Shown here: one piece after another, positions 16,380 to 26,153 of the stretch
Layout: each line of letters opens with the position of its first letter
How positions within the stretch are numbered: position 1 is the stretch's first letter
Position numbers and translations under genes: made by a program
Notes under the pieces: generated by a model
Seen by the model: the letters and a program-made list of their open reading frames with translations, nothing else
The model's database searches: none
What the model was told of the DNA's origin: nothing
Source: Crenothrix polyspora
GTDB lineage: Bacteria; Pseudomonadota; Gammaproteobacteria; Methylococcales; Methylomonadaceae
DNA length: 33,266 nt
Assembly: GCF_900163755.1 (NCBI RefSeq)
Contig: NZ_FUKI01000170.1
Coordinates: 1 to 33,266, forward strand
Direction: 5' to 3'

Positions 16380-17720
16380 ATGACAAAAAAATATTTTGGC
16401 ACTGATGGCATCAGAGGAAAAGTAGGCGAACCGCCAATTACCGCAGATTTTTTATTAAAACTGGGTTGGGCAGCGGGTCGCGTATTTGCCGATAAAGTCG
16501 ATAATTTTGTGTTGGTAGGTAAAGACACACGTATTTCGGGATATATGTTTGAATCTGCTTTAGAAGCGGGTTTAACAGCTGCTGGTATGGGGACGCACTT
16601 GCTAGGCCCTATGCCTACGCCAGGTATTGCGTATTTAACGCGCACCTTAAGAGCACAGGCTGGCATTGTGATCAGTGCATCACATAACCCGTATTATGAT
16701 AATGGCATTAAGTTTTTTTCAAAACAGGGCACAAAGTTACCTGATGAAGTTGAGTATGAAATAGAGCATTATTTGGATTCACCGATTACGACTGTTGAAT
16801 CGTCAAAGCTGGGCAAGGCCAGGCGCTTATCAGATGCTGCGGGTCGCTACATTGAATTTTGTAAAGCCAGCGTGTCGTCACATTTAGATTTTTTCGGCAT
16901 GAAATTGGTGGTTGATTGTGCGCACGGTGCAACTTACCATATTGCACCACATGTGTTCAGTGAAGTCGGTGCGGAAGTTATTACTATTGGCGCAGAACCA
17001 AACGGTATCAATATTAATGACAAGTGTGGGGCAACTCAGCCAGCATTGCTGGCTGCTGCCGTATTAGCGCACAAAGCCGATTTAGGCATCGCTTTGGATG
17101 GTGACGGTGATCGCCTTATTATGGTCGATCATAAGGGTGAAATTGTTGATGGCGACGAGTTGATTTATATTATCGCTAAATCGAGATTAGATGCTAAGCA
17201 GATGACAGGCCCTGTGGTGGGTACTTTAATGACAAATCTGGGTATGCAGCATGGCCTGCAAAAGTTAGGTATCGACTTGATCCGAGCAAATGTAGGTGAT
17301 CGTTATGTTATGCAGTTGTTAGAGGAGCATAAAGGTATTTTGGGCGGCGAGAACTCAGGGCATATTATTTGTCTCGACAAAACTACTACCGGCGATGGCA
17401 TTATTGCTGCTTTGCAAGTGATGTCGGAAATACAAGGTAGTGGCAAAAACTTGCATGAGTTAAAGTCGGGTATGCAAAAATACCCGCAAATTTTAGTTAA
17501 CGTTAAGACCAAGTCAAAAATTAATCCTGAGGCCAATGACAGCATTCAATCTGCCGTTAAAGCTGTTGAAAATAAGCTCGGAAATACCGGTAGAGTGTTA
17601 CTGCGCCCCTCCGGTACCGAGCCATTAATTCGGGTGATGGTGGAGGGGCAGGATGGTGTTGCGGTCGCAAATTATGCGCATGATCTGGCAGATACCGTCA
17701 AAAAAGCAATAGGTGCTTGA
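16380..17720 (+). CDS. glmM: Phosphoglucosamine mutase
   Basis: GlmM interconverts glucosamine-6-phosphate and glucosamine-1-phosphate, the step that leads to UDP-GlcNAc for peptidoglycan and lipopolysaccharide. From the ATG at 16380, preceded by AAAAGGG, it has 446 residues, against 445 in E. coli. The active-site phosphoserine is S101 in ISASHNP, the Mg-binding loop is DGDGDR (240-245), and the C-terminal phosphate-binding loop is [12 protein letters not shown]. An upstream in-frame ATG at 16314 is rejected because it lies in the terminator region and adds residues outside the family. tpiA follows within 53 bases. Confidence 0.97.
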   Translation: MTKKYFGTDGIRGKVGEPPITADFLLKLGWAAGRVFADKVDNFVLVGKDTRISGYMFESALEAGLTAAGMGTHLLGPMPTPGIAYLTRTLRAQAGIVISASHNPYYDNGIKFFSKQGTKLPDEVEYEIEHYLDSPITTVESSKLGKARRLSDAAGRYIEFCKASVSSHLDFFGMKLVVDCAHGATYHIAPHVFSEVGAEVITIGAEPNGININDKCGATQPALLAAAVLAHKADLGIALDGDGDRLIMVDHKGEIVDGDELIYIIAKSRLDAKQMTGPVVGTLMTNLGMQHGLQKLGIDLIRANVGDRYVMQLLEEHKGILGGENSGHIICLDKTTTGDGIIAALQVMSEIQGSGKNLHELKSGMQKYPQILVNVKTKSKINPEANDSIQSAVKAVENKLGNTGRVLLRPSGTEPLIRVMVEGQDGVAVANYAHDLADTVKKAIGA

Positions 17721-17773
17721 ATTTATGGTCGTTAAAATATATCATACTCGGATTTATTCTATTGGGGGTAACG

Positions 17774-18517
17774 ATGCGTAGATCGCTAGTTGTAGGTAAT
17801 TGGAAAATGAATGGAACACTTGCCAGTGCTGAAGCGCTAGCAAGAGGTGTCATTGCCGGTTTAGATTCAAGTACCGACGTTGCTGTATGCGTACCGAGTG
17901 TTTTTTTACCCGGACTGCAAACCGTTGCTAAAGGCACGTTTTTAGCGTTAGGTGCGCAAAATGTTGCCGATAAAGAATCCGGTGCTTTTACCGGTGAAAT
18001 TTCTGCTTCAATGTTAGTTGAAGTCGGCTGCAAATATGTGCTCGTAGGTCATTCCGAAAGGCGTACCTATTATGGCGATAGCAACGCATCGGTAGCAGCG
18101 CGGTTTTGCCAAGCGCAGTCTAAAGGCCTTATACCCATTTTATGTATCGGTGAAACTTTAGAACAACGTGAGCAAGATCAAACTTTTTCCGTGATTGATG
18201 AGCAGCTTGATGCTGTTATCAGTGCGGCGGGTATTGCGGCATTTGCCAATGCGGTGCTTGCTTATGAGCCCGTATGGGCGATAGGCACAGGAAGAACGGC
18301 TACCGACGAGCAGGCACAGGAAGTGCACCATTATATTCGCCAATATTTGGCATTGAAAGATCAAGCCATTGCTGAAAACATGCAAATTTTGTATGGTGGC
18401 AGTGCGAAGCCTGATAATGCCAAAGGCTTGTTTGCTATGCCTGACATTGATGGTGGACTCATAGGCGGCGCATCCTTGGATGCGGACTCCTTTTTACAAA
18501 TTTGTCGTTCGGTTTAA
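17774..18517 (+). CDS. tpiA: Triosephosphate isomerase
   Basis: TpiA interconverts dihydroxyacetone phosphate and glyceraldehyde-3-phosphate in central carbon metabolism. The chosen start at 17774 has a GGGGGT Shine-Dalgarno-like sequence just upstream and gives a 247-residue protein starting MRRSLVVGNWKMNG. Catalytic residues are K11, H93 (GHSERR) and E165 (YEPVWAIGTG), and the phosphate-binding GGSAKPDNA and IGGASL loops are present. The frame extends upstream to 17717 but adds a hydrophobic stretch foreign to the family. Placement between glmM and secG is shared with Pseudomonas and many other gammaproteobacteria but not E. coli. Confidence 0.97.
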   Translation: MRRSLVVGNWKMNGTLASAEALARGVIAGLDSSTDVAVCVPSVFLPGLQTVAKGTFLALGAQNVADKESGAFTGEISASMLVEVGCKYVLVGHSERRTYYGDSNASVAARFCQAQSKGLIPILCIGETLEQREQDQTFSVIDEQLDAVISAAGIAAFANAVLAYEPVWAIGTGRTATDEQAQEVHHYIRQYLALKDQAIAENMQILYGGSAKPDNAKGLFAMPDIDGGLIGGASLDADSFLQICRSV

Positions 18518-18532
18518 GGCGCTTAAGCTGCT

Positions 18533-19159
18533 ATGTATCAAGTCATTATTGCAATTCATGTATTATTGGGATTAGGTGTCATTGGATTAGTGATGATGCA
18601 GCAGGGCAAAGGTGCTGACGCAGGTGCGTCTTTTGGTTCCGGTTCTGCGGGTTCTGTTTTTGGTGCGCAAGGTGCAGCATCGTTTTTATCCAGAACCACT
18701 GCTATTTTAGCGACCCTATTTTTTATTACCAGTTTGAGTCTTGCTGTTATTAACGGACATAAAGGCGCAGCGTACGATATTATGAACACACCGGCTGTCG
18801 GTGACACACCGAGCGTACCTGCTGCGCCTGATGCTTCTATTGCGCCTAGTATGCCGGCTATAGTACCCAGTGTGAATCCAGCAGTAAGCAATATAGATGA
18901 GGTTGTTAAGCCACCTTCTATGTCGCAAACTGCTGCTGACGCAAAAGCTGTGACACCTGTTGCAGAAGTACCAAAAGTAGAGGCATTATCTGTTCCAGCT
19001 AAAGAAGCGCCGATAGAGACAATTGAAGTCCCTAAAGCCGAATCGATTAAAGCGGTTGAAGAGAAAAAAGAACATAAAGAAGATAAAAAACATAAAGAAG
19101 ATAAAAAGCATCACGTAACGTCTAGTAAAGATAGTTCAAAAGCAAAAGCAGCTCAGTAG
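18533..19159 (+). CDS. secG: Protein translocase subunit SecG with long charged tail
   Basis: SecG is the small helper subunit of the SecYEG translocon in the cytoplasmic membrane. Residues 1-80 are canonical: two transmembrane helices (about 3-22 and 55-74) joined by the conserved loop MQQGKGADAGASFGSGSAGSVFG. The remaining roughly 128 residues are unusual: a Pro/Ala/Val-rich linker followed by a Lys/Glu/His-rich stretch (EEKKEHKEDKKHKEDKKHH). The whole is 208 residues, against about 110 in E. coli. Some gammaproteobacterial SecG proteins are extended, but this tail is long. It starts 15 bases after tpiA and precedes tRNA-Leu, the standard neighbourhood. Confidence 0.93.
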   Translation: MYQVIIAIHVLLGLGVIGLVMMQQGKGADAGASFGSGSAGSVFGAQGAASFLSRTTAILATLFFITSLSLAVINGHKGAAYDIMNTPAVGDTPSVPAAPDASIAPSMPAIVPSVNPAVSNIDEVVKPPSMSQTAADAKAVTPVAEVPKVEALSVPAKEAPIETIEVPKAESIKAVEEKKEHKEDKKHKEDKKHHVTSSKDSSKAKAAQ

Positions 19160-19174
19160 TGTGTAGGTAATATT

Positions 19175-19259
19175 GCCGATGTGGTGAAATTGGTAGACAC
19201 GCCATCTTGAGGGGGTGGTGACTTAGGTTGTGCCGGTTCGAGTCCGGCCATCGGCACCA
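19175..19259 (+). tRNA. leuU: tRNA-Leu(GAG)
   Basis: The acceptor arms GCCGATG and CATCGGC pair perfectly, followed by A and an encoded CCA. The D-arm region TGGTGAAATTGGTAGACAC is typical of leucine tRNA. The anticodon stem CCATC/GGTGG encloses the loop TTGAGGG, giving anticodon GAG, which reads CUC and CUU. A long variable arm and the T-arm GCCGGTTCGAGTCCGGC are present. Position after secG matches leuU of E. coli. Confidence 0.96.
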
Positions 19260-19295
19260 AATTAAGAATCCAGTGGGATTCAAAATAAGTACAAT

Positions 19296-19328
19296 AACCC
19301 GCAAGCTGAAAGGCTTAGCGGGTTTTTT
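19296..19328 (+). terminator. Intrinsic terminator after tRNA-Leu
   Basis: AACCCGC (19296-19302) pairs with GCGGGTT (19318-19324), with an additional inner AAGC/GCTT stem, followed by a run of T residues to 19328. It lies 37 bases after the tRNA. A small perfect hairpin GAATCC-AGTG-GGATTC lies in between. Confidence 0.85.
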
Positions 19329-19375
19329 GTTTGGGATTTAATACGCTGGGAAGAAACGTTGCAGATTAAGCTTTA

Positions 19376-19621
19376 GCCGACATTCCGCACCCCTATTCAT
19401 AATTTTATGATTAAATTTAATTTAATAATTTCAGTATGTTATAAATTTTTCGAATTTTTGGCGTATTTTCAAAGTCATTTATATCAGCTTATATTTAACA
19501 AAAAACAAACGAGAGATGAATTTTTCTTGTTTTAACTCGAAAGTCTAAAATACTAAAATTCATTAAATATCAATATGTTGCTTAAATGCTGAATTTTTAT
19601 TTAGGGGTGCGGAATGTCGGC
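19376..19621. mobile_element. MITE-like element, 246 bp, perfect 20-bp TIRs
   Basis: The ends at 19376-19395 (starting GCCGACATTCCGCACC) and 19602-19621 are perfect 20-bp inverted repeats. TTTA directly flanks both sides (19372-19375 and 19622-19625), consistent with a 4-bp target-site duplication. The interior is very AT-rich and encodes nothing. This is the structure of a non-autonomous transposable element or an internally deleted insertion sequence. It sits just after the tRNA-Leu terminator and next to the frameshifted TOPRIM-like gene. The parent transposase family was not recognised. Confidence 0.85.
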
Positions 19622-19641
19622 TTTAGGCACGTCGTCGAATA

Positions 19642-20210
19642 CTAATTGAAAAGATGTAATAACTTTTCTTTTAGGGAATTAAAGTGACAATGTTCAAAAT
19701 CATAAGGCGCATTTGGGTAGGCGATATTATAAATTTTGTTGAGAATAGCTTTGTGGTTTTCTTTAGATTTAAATTGTGAGCATTCTAAAAAATGCTCTAT
19801 ACAATTTCTTTGCTCTTCAGGAATTGTAGATAAAATAAACGATTCTAAGTAACCTGCTTTAGATATTGGATCACATGTGATATAGGTTTGGCTAATATCT
19901 TCAAATGCCAGTTGTTTGATAATAGTATCCAATGCTAATTGTGTATTATCAAATCTACCCAGTTTTGCATCATTTTCTATATAATCAGCATCGACTATAA
20001 AAGTATTTTGTTGATTTGATTATCGGTAATTTTAGGTTTTAATAGTTGGTATGCCACGTAATCCGATTTAAAAAAGTTACTTTTGCTGCCCATGCCATAA
20101 AAATCAACCAAGTTATTATCCAAGTTTAAATGTTGAATCAATAAACGGACTAAATAGTTGTCATGGGTTGGTTTAGCATTGCCCTCGTGCAAGATAGCAA
20201 TCGATTTCAT
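19642..20210 (-). pseudogene. Frameshifted TOPRIM-like partner of the AAA ATPase
   Basis: Two minus-strand frames (20210-19995, 71 residues, and about 20005-19642) join into one protein of about 190 residues if a single base is restored in the A-run at 19999-20002. The junction then reads NKILFIVDADYIENDAKLGRFDN with no gap. The joined product begins KSIAILHEGNAKPTHDNYLVRLL, whose glutamate, together with the DAD of IVDADY, looks like the E...DxD metal site of a TOPRIM fold (DUF3226/DUF4435-like, tentative). It starts on the ATPase stop codon with a one-base overlap (TAATG), so the two work as a unit. No standard slippery heptamer is present, so decay or a homopolymer sequencing error is likelier than programmed frameshifting. 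Confidence 0.7.
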
Positions 20211-21160
20211 TACCGAACCTCATGCTCTTGTGCCATGCTATAAAGCAGCATTTCATAATCTTGTGTTATGGCCTTAATTTCTTGCTGCTTGTTTTTAACC
20301 AGCGTCGTATAACTAATATCTTGCTCATTTAGTTTTTTAGCGACACGCGCAAACGATTCTAGCATTTCTTTGGAATGTGTAATGGCAAACAGTTGGCAAT
20401 TGGTTTTTTTAGACAGCGTTAAAATAAGCTCCCACAATCTATCCAGTTGGCTGTAATGTATGCCATTGTCAATTTCATCAATAAATAAATAGCCATTCTC
20501 ACAAGCGTAAAGAGCGCAGATTATTGAAATATAATGTCTTAAACCATCACCAAATTCAACAATATCGCGGTATTCGCCATTGGTTTTGCACTGTGGTTTA
20601 TCGCCAATAACTTTAAAGTTTTCAATACTGTTATCAAACTCTCGTACAAAATTATTTAACTCGTGCTCTTGGTCTTGTTTTTGAATGGCTTGAAATTTTT
20701 CAATTAGCTCATGATTGACCCAGCCAAAGTTATCTATAAATTCACAGGTATCAATATGTTCAACAATAAAGTTTAAATCTTTTTTATTGATAATTACCTC
20801 TTCGTCATTAATGGCGATTTTATATTCTTTCTTCGCATCCTTTTCTGTTATATAAAATGATTTTTCACTTAGATTAGATTTAGTCGCGTAGTTTCGCATA
20901 TGATCTATACATTCTTGATCATCTATGCCTTCTGAATAAAAATTCAAGTTTTCTCGCCTAAATTTAATACTGTGAATAGCAGTTATCAGTGTGTCGATAT
21001 TTTTAGAATGTAAATTAATATAACAAGCCTCCATAAACGCCGTCTTACCAATATTATTCTTCCCACCAATCAAATTAACGCGCTTAAAGCCAGATGCTTT
21101 AAAATCGGTAAAACACTTAAACTGTATTATTTCTATGTCAGTTAAAAAGTGATTATTCAT
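20210..21160 (-). CDS. AAA/ABC-type ATPase of the OLD-AriA (AAA_15/AAA_21) kind
   Basis: This 316-residue SMC/ABC-like ATPase has Walker A GGKNNIGKT (32-40), a signature-like FGDGLRHY (203-210), Walker B YLFIDEID (224-231) with the D-loop NGIHYSQLD, and the switch histidine in THS (261-263). A charged insertion separates the two halves. Such ATPases are the sensor or motor subunits of OLD-family, Gabija (GajA) and PARIS (AriA) defence systems, where a TOPRIM nuclease is fused or adjacent. Here the TOPRIM-like partner follows immediately. The gene is visibly more AT-rich than its neighbours, suggesting acquisition by transfer. It begins one base after the methyltransferase stop codon, at the end of the lspA operon. 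Defence function is inferred. Confidence 0.85.
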   Translation of the reverse strand: MNNHFLTDIEIIQFKCFTDFKASGFKRVNLIGGKNNIGKTAFMEACYINLHSKNIDTLITAIHSIKFRRENLNFYSEGIDDQECIDHMRNYATKSNLSEKSFYITEKDAKKEYKIAINDEEVIINKKDLNFIVEHIDTCEFIDNFGWVNHELIEKFQAIQKQDQEHELNNFVREFDNSIENFKVIGDKPQCKTNGEYRDIVEFGDGLRHYISIICALYACENGYLFIDEIDNGIHYSQLDRLWELILTLSKKTNCQLFAITHSKEMLESFARVAKKLNEQDISYTTLVKNKQQEIKAITQDYEMLLYSMAQEHEVR

Positions 21161-21161
21161 A

Positions 21162-21779
21162 TTATTTCAACGCCTCAATCAACTTAATAATATCGCTACT
21201 GCGCTCATCCACTCGCACAAAACGGAACGCGCCGCCCTGAACCTGTTTAACGGTATTTCGATTAATATTAGCGCCAACTAACGATAACACCAGCGGATTG
21301 AGAAAATTCATTAATTTGGCAATTAACCGCCGGGAGCTTAACACATGCTCGAGCAGTAAAACTTTACCGCTCGGTTTACACACGCGGTGCAGTTCCTTCA
21401 AACCTTTAGCAGGTGCTGGCACTGAGCAAAACACAAATGAACCCACCACGGTATCAAAACTGTTGTCGGCAAATTGCAGAAATTCAATATCCATGAGGTG
21501 CAAATCAACGTCAATATGGCGAGCGTCTTTTTTGCGCTGGGCTTGTTCCAGCATGGCAGGACTAAAATCAATCGCAGTCACTTTGGCATTTTTAGGGTAA
21601 TACGCAAAGTTTTTGCCCGTGCCTACGCCCACTTCCAAAATATGGATGCCCTCGGCTTTTGCCCACAGCTTTTCGCGCCAGTGCCTGAAAAACAAGCCTT
21701 CAACCACGGCTTCCATGCCTTCATAAAATGGCGCGAGTCGGTTGTATTTTTTGATGATACTGGCGCTGTCGGGTTTCAT
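21162..21779 (-). CDS. Class I SAM-dependent methyltransferase (UbiE-like)
   Basis: This 205-residue protein has the Rossmann methyltransferase motifs: motif I ILEVGVGTGKNFAYY (47-61), an acidic strand end in VTAIDFS, the post-I segment DIEFLQFADNSFDTVVGSFVFCSVP, and LKELHRVCKPSGKVLLLEH. The order and wording resemble UbiE/phospholipid N-methyltransferase-type enzymes that act on lipophilic substrates, but the target is not fixed. It lies about 90 bases downstream of lspA on the same strand, where fkpB or ispH often sits in other gammaproteobacteria. Its stop is one base before the ATPase start. The fold is confident; the substrate is unknown. Confidence 0.88.
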   Translation of the reverse strand: MKPDSASIIKKYNRLAPFYEGMEAVVEGLFFRHWREKLWAKAEGIHILEVGVGTGKNFAYYPKNAKVTAIDFSPAMLEQAQRKKDARHIDVDLHLMDIEFLQFADNSFDTVVGSFVFCSVPAPAKGLKELHRVCKPSGKVLLLEHVLSSRRLIAKLMNFLNPLVLSLVGANINRNTVKQVQGGAFRFVRVDERSSDIIKLIEALK

Positions 21780-21870
21780 AGAGTTCAGTTTGGCTTATTA
21801 ACCGAAGAGATAAATGGGATAAGAGACGCAAGAAGTTGCGTCTCTGTTGTAACGCTATTTTGGGAACAAG

Positions 21871-22368
21871 TTATTCAATATCATCTGGCGCTTTGCCACG
21901 CCCAATGCCAAACGACTCAGCAATCATTAAGCCTACGCCCAGCACAATCGCAGAATCAGCAATATTAAACGCCGGCCAATGCCAATCCTGGTAATACACA
22001 TCCAGAAAATCGATGACATAACCGTAAGCCAGACGGTCTATCAAGTTACCAATCGCACCGCCCAGCACCAACGATAACGCGATGGCCAGTAAGGTTTCAT
22101 GGGGCTTTAACCGCGCCAACCAGAACGTCATCACCACACTGATCACCAACGCTAAGGCGGCAAAAAACCAGCGTTGCCAGCCACCGGCTTCGCTTAAAAA
22201 ACTGAACGCTGCTCCAGTATTGCGCATATAAGTCAGGTTAAAATACGGCAGCACCGGAATCGACTCGTACAATTGCATAGCCCCCGACACCGTCAACTTG
22301 CTGGCCTGATCCAAACCCAGCGCCAACGCGGACAGCCATAACCACTTCAACTTGCTCACATTAGGCAT
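21871..22368 (-). CDS. lspA: Lipoprotein signal peptidase (signal peptidase II)
   Basis: LspA cleaves the signal peptide from diacylglyceryl-modified prolipoproteins in the cytoplasmic membrane. The 165-residue protein has four transmembrane segments, the conserved [16 protein letters not shown] region, and the catalytic aspartates D120 (GYVIDFLD) and D138 (FNIADSAI). Its length equals the family norm. Its start overlaps the end of ileS by eight bases, so translation is coupled, as in other murJ-ribF-ileS-lspA operons. Confidence 0.97.
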   Translation of the reverse strand: MPNVSKLKWLWLSALALGLDQASKLTVSGAMQLYESIPVLPYFNLTYMRNTGAAFSFLSEAGGWQRWFFAALALVISVVMTFWLARLKPHETLLAIALSLVLGGAIGNLIDRLAYGYVIDFLDVYYQDWHWPAFNIADSAIVLGVGLMIAESFGIGRGKAPDDIE

Positions 22369-25195
22369 AATGTCTCACTTCGCCGGCACCAATCACATTT
22401 TCCACACAGCGGCCGCACAATTCAGGGTGCTCGGCATGGCTACCCACATCAGGACGCTGATGCCAACAGCGTACACATTTGCTATGCTCTGTGACTCGCA
22501 CCTTGATTTTTATGCCTTCCACGTCCGTGGCCACAGCATCGTCTGGTGCATCCTGTTCAGGTAACGATGTTGCACCAGAAGTAATAAACACAAAGCGCAG
22601 CTCATCGCCCAATTGCTTGAGGTCGGCCAGCAATTCGTCATTACAATATAAATCCAGCTCGGCATTTAAAGACGAGCCAATTGCCCCTTGCGCCCGCACT
22701 TTTTCCAGCTCTTTGGTGACGGCCATTCTGACCGACATAATATTTTGCCAAAACCTGGCATCCATCACTGCATCGCTATCCAATGCTGCTAAACCTTCAT
22801 ACCAGGTTTCCAAAAACACCGACTCACTGCGCTGGCCCGGCATAAATTGCCAGATTTCATCAGCAGTGTAGCTGGTGATGGGAGCCAGCCAACGAGTCAA
22901 GGCTTCCAGCACATGGTACATGGCGGTTTGCGCAGAGCGTCGCGCCAAGCCGTCCGCTTTGGCGGTATATTGTCGGTCTTTAATAATATCCAGGTAAAAA
23001 CCACCCAAATCAATCACACAAAAATGGTGGATTTTTTGGTATACGGTTTGGAACTGGTAAGTTTCGTAAGCGGTTTTAATGTCGTCCTGCAAGGCCAAGG
23101 TTCGATCCAGCACCCAACGATCCAGTGCCAGCAAATCAGCAGTCGCCACCAAATGCAGGACGGGGTCAAATTCATTCAGGTTGGATAATAGGAAACGGGC
23201 GGTATTGCGTAAGCGCCGGTAACCATCGGAGGTGCGCTCCAAAATTTCATCACCCACGCGCATTTCGCTGCGGTAATCGGTCGATGCTATCCACAAGCGC
23301 AACACGTCCGCGCCCAGGTTTTTCATCACCGACTGCGGCGGGATGACATTGCCCTTGGACTTGGACATTTTTTCGCCGCTTTTGTCGACGGTAAAGCCGT
23401 GCGTCAACACCGCTTTATACGGTGCTACCGAATTCATCGCCACCGAAGCCAGCAAGGAAGACTGGAACCAGCCACGGTGCTGGTCAGAACCTTCCAGATA
23501 CAAATCGGCAGGGAAAGCCAATTCATCACGCGTCTCCAGCACGCAGGCATGGGTCACGCCGGAATCAAACCATACATCCAAAGTATCAGTAGATTTGTCG
23601 TACAACGCAGCTTCATCGCCGAGCAACTCCTGCTTATCCAGCGCAAACCAGGCTTCTATGCCTTGTTGTTCAATACGCAGGGCGATCTGTTCAATCAATT
23701 CCGGCGTGCGCGGGTGCAGTTCGCCGGTTTCTTTATGGACAAAAAACGTGATCGGTACGCCCCAGGTACGCTGGCGGGAAATACACCAATCCGGCCGCCC
23801 GTCCACCATGCTTTCAATACGCGCCTGACCCCAATCGGGAAACCACGCCACCTGTTTGATTTGTTCCAAGGCCCGTTCGCGCAGATGGTTTTTGTTCATC
23901 GCTATAAACCATTGTGGGGTAGCGCGAAAAATAATCGGAGTTTTATGCCGCCAGCAATGCGGGTAACTGTGCAGCAGTGCGTGATGGTGCAATAAACGGC
24001 CTTTGGCTTCCAGCACTTCCAACACCTTGGCATTGGCGTTAAACACGTGCTGGCCTGCAAAAAACTCGGTATTGGGCAAAAACACACCATCGCCGCCGAC
24101 GGGGTTGTCGACCGGCAAGCCGTATTTCAGACCGACCACATAGTCGTCCTGGCCATGCCCAGGTGCGGTATGCACAGCGCCAGTACCGGCTTCGGTCGTG
24201 ACATGGTCGCCTAGGATAATCGGCACTTGCCGGTCATAAAAAGGATGCTGGAGTAATTGATTTTCCAGCGCACTGCCTTTGCAATAAGCGATAACATGGT
24301 AATCCTCAATGCCGTAGCGCAGCATGGCGGTTTTTATTAATGCCTCGGCCAATAATAAGCGCTCATGCTTGCCGTCTTTCTGGAATTGGACGACTGAATA
24401 TTCCAGCTCAGGGTTCAGCGCCACGCCCTGGTTGGCAGGCAGCGTCCACGGTGTTGTCGTCCAGATGACCACCGATAATTCGCCCTGACCCTCATGATCA
24501 GGCACATGATGGCATTGTGCTAAAAACCCATGTTCATCCACCACCTTAAAACGTACATCTATCGCAGGAGAATGCTTGTCTTCGTACTCCACTTCGGCTT
24601 CTGCCAGTGCCGAACCGCAATCGGTACACCAATGCACTGGTTTTGCACCTTTGGTTATGTGATGGTTAACGTTGATCTTACCCAAGGAACGCACGATATT
24701 GGCTTCAAAGGCAAAATCCATCGTTAAATACGGATTGTCCCAATCGCCCAAAATCCCCAAGCGCACAAAGGCTTCTTTCTGAATATCAACCTGCTTGGCG
24801 GCGTATTCGCGGCAAGCTTTTCTAAACTCCGCCGCCGACACTTTTACGCCCGCTTTACCGATTTTCTTCTCCACCATCAATTCAATCGGCAAGCCGTGGC
24901 AATCCCAGCCCGGCACGTAGGGCGCATCAAAACCACCCAGATTTTTTGACTTGACGATAATATCTTTCAACACCTTGTTGACGGCATGGCCAATATGAAT
25001 TTCGCCATTAGCATACGGGGGGCCGTCGTGCAAAATGAACTGGGTTTGACCTGCAAATCGGTCACGAATTTTTTGGTACAAACCCGCGTCCGTCCATTTC
25101 TTCAGGCGTTCGGGTTCGCGCTGCGCCAGATTGGCTTTCATCGGAAACGCAGTGTTCGGCAAATTCAGGGTTTTTTTATAATCTATCGTCATCAA
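22361..25195 (-). CDS. ileS: Isoleucyl-tRNA synthetase
   Basis: IleS charges tRNA-Ile with isoleucine and edits misactivated valine. The 944-residue class I synthetase has the HIGH motif (67-70, in [13 protein letters not shown]) and KMSKS (from about residue 609). The CP1 editing domain includes the threonine-rich [11 protein letters not shown]. The C-terminal zinc-binding region has cysteines in CVRCW and CGRC. This is the bacterial (type 1) form. It overlaps ribF upstream by four bases and lspA downstream by eight, indicating one operon. Confidence 0.98.
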   Translation of the reverse strand: MMTIDYKKTLNLPNTAFPMKANLAQREPERLKKWTDAGLYQKIRDRFAGQTQFILHDGPPYANGEIHIGHAVNKVLKDIIVKSKNLGGFDAPYVPGWDCHGLPIELMVEKKIGKAGVKVSAAEFRKACREYAAKQVDIQKEAFVRLGILGDWDNPYLTMDFAFEANIVRSLGKINVNHHITKGAKPVHWCTDCGSALAEAEVEYEDKHSPAIDVRFKVVDEHGFLAQCHHVPDHEGQGELSVVIWTTTPWTLPANQGVALNPELEYSVVQFQKDGKHERLLLAEALIKTAMLRYGIEDYHVIAYCKGSALENQLLQHPFYDRQVPIILGDHVTTEAGTGAVHTAPGHGQDDYVVGLKYGLPVDNPVGGDGVFLPNTEFFAGQHVFNANAKVLEVLEAKGRLLHHHALLHSYPHCWRHKTPIIFRATPQWFIAMNKNHLRERALEQIKQVAWFPDWGQARIESMVDGRPDWCISRQRTWGVPITFFVHKETGELHPRTPELIEQIALRIEQQGIEAWFALDKQELLGDEAALYDKSTDTLDVWFDSGVTHACVLETRDELAFPADLYLEGSDQHRGWFQSSLLASVAMNSVAPYKAVLTHGFTVDKSGEKMSKSKGNVIPPQSVMKNLGADVLRLWIASTDYRSEMRVGDEILERTSDGYRRLRNTARFLLSNLNEFDPVLHLVATADLLALDRWVLDRTLALQDDIKTAYETYQFQTVYQKIHHFCVIDLGGFYLDIIKDRQYTAKADGLARRSAQTAMYHVLEALTRWLAPITSYTADEIWQFMPGQRSESVFLETWYEGLAALDSDAVMDARFWQNIMSVRMAVTKELEKVRAQGAIGSSLNAELDLYCNDELLADLKQLGDELRFVFITSGATSLPEQDAPDDAVATDVEGIKIKVRVTEHSKCVRCWHQRPDVGSHAEHPELCGRCVENVIGAGEVRHYA

Positions 25196-26130
25196 CTCGT
25201 ACTCTGTGCAAAAAGGGTTTTAGTTTGGGCTACGTCGCGTTTAATCTGGTCTTGCAACTGTTCCAGCGATTGAAATCGCAGTTCATCACGGATTTTGTAT
25301 TTGAAATGCACCTCGATATAACGGCCATAAATGTCGCCGTCAAAATCGAACAGATGCGTTTCCAGGATGACATCGTTGTTGCCATCAATCGTTGGCCGCG
25401 TACCAACATTGGCAATGCCGGTCAGTTCAAAATCATCAATGCCGGTGACGGTAACAGCAAATACGCCACGAATGGGCGATATTTTTCGGAACATCTTGAT
25501 ATTGGCTGTAGGAAAACCGATGGTGCGGCCGCGTTTGCCACCGTGCGCTACCCGTCCACATACCGAGTAAGGTCGTCCCAATAGTTGCTCGGCCTGGGTT
25601 AAATCCCCTGCACCCAGTGCATCACGAATCAAGGTGCTACTCACTCTTAAGCCTTGCGATAGATACGAGCCGGTATCTTCCACGCTAAAACCGTGTAGCT
25701 TGCCCTTGTCCTTGAGCATAGCGAAATTACCACAGCGTGCTTTGCCAAAGTGGAAATCATCACCGACCACCAAGTGCTTGACGTTCAACTTGTTGATTAG
25801 AATATCGTCAACAAAATGCCCTGCGTCGAGATTGGCAAAACGCTCGTTAAAATGCGCGATTAGCAGCACATCTATCGGCAATTTGGCAAACTGGATGACT
25901 TTTTCACGCAGGCGGGTCAAGCGCGGCGGCGCATTGTCTTTTAGGAAATATTCCAGCGGCTGGGGTTCAAATATCATGACCACCACCGGCAACCCCAAAT
26001 TCATACCACGCGCCGACAATTTTTCAATAACTGCCAGATGCCCCAGATGTAAACCATCAAAATTGCCAATCGTCAGTACGCAGCCGCTGTGCAGCGCTTC
26101 CAGATGATGCAGGCCTCTAATTATTCGCAT
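25192..26130 (-). CDS. ribF: Bifunctional riboflavin kinase / FAD synthetase
   Basis: RibF phosphorylates riboflavin to FMN and adenylates FMN to FAD. The 312-residue protein has the N-terminal nucleotidyltransferase domain with [12 protein letters not shown] (20-31) and the conserved SSTLIRDAL segment, followed by the kinase domain with [27 protein letters not shown] and [11 protein letters not shown]. The length is standard. It lies 23 bases after murJ and overlaps ileS by four bases. FMN from this enzyme would also supply the flavinylated protein of the 6.7-7.3 kb cluster, although that is a general link only. Confidence 0.97.
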   Translation of the reverse strand: MRIIRGLHHLEALHSGCVLTIGNFDGLHLGHLAVIEKLSARGMNLGLPVVVMIFEPQPLEYFLKDNAPPRLTRLREKVIQFAKLPIDVLLIAHFNERFANLDAGHFVDDILINKLNVKHLVVGDDFHFGKARCGNFAMLKDKGKLHGFSVEDTGSYLSQGLRVSSTLIRDALGAGDLTQAEQLLGRPYSVCGRVAHGGKRGRTIGFPTANIKMFRKISPIRGVFAVTVTGIDDFELTGIANVGTRPTIDGNNDVILETHLFDFDGDIYGRYIEVHFKYKIRDELRFQSLEQLQDQIKRDVAQTKTLFAQSTS

Positions 26131-26153
26131 GAAATCTTCAATAAACCCATTTT

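Noticed and set aside
19995-20010. Programmed -1 frameshift in the TOPRIM-like gene
   Set aside because: The frame change is -1, but the local sequence is not a standard X-XXY-YYZ slippery heptamer and no clear downstream stimulatory hairpin was seen; decay or sequencing error is simpler.
19642-21160. Calling the pair a PARIS system outright
   Set aside because: The arrangement is similar, but the effector is shorter and cannot be matched by eye to the AriB family, so only a resemblance is claimed.
23399-23995. 198-residue open frame antisense to ileS
   Set aside because: Lies wholly inside a full-length isoleucyl-tRNA synthetase; a shadow of its codon use.
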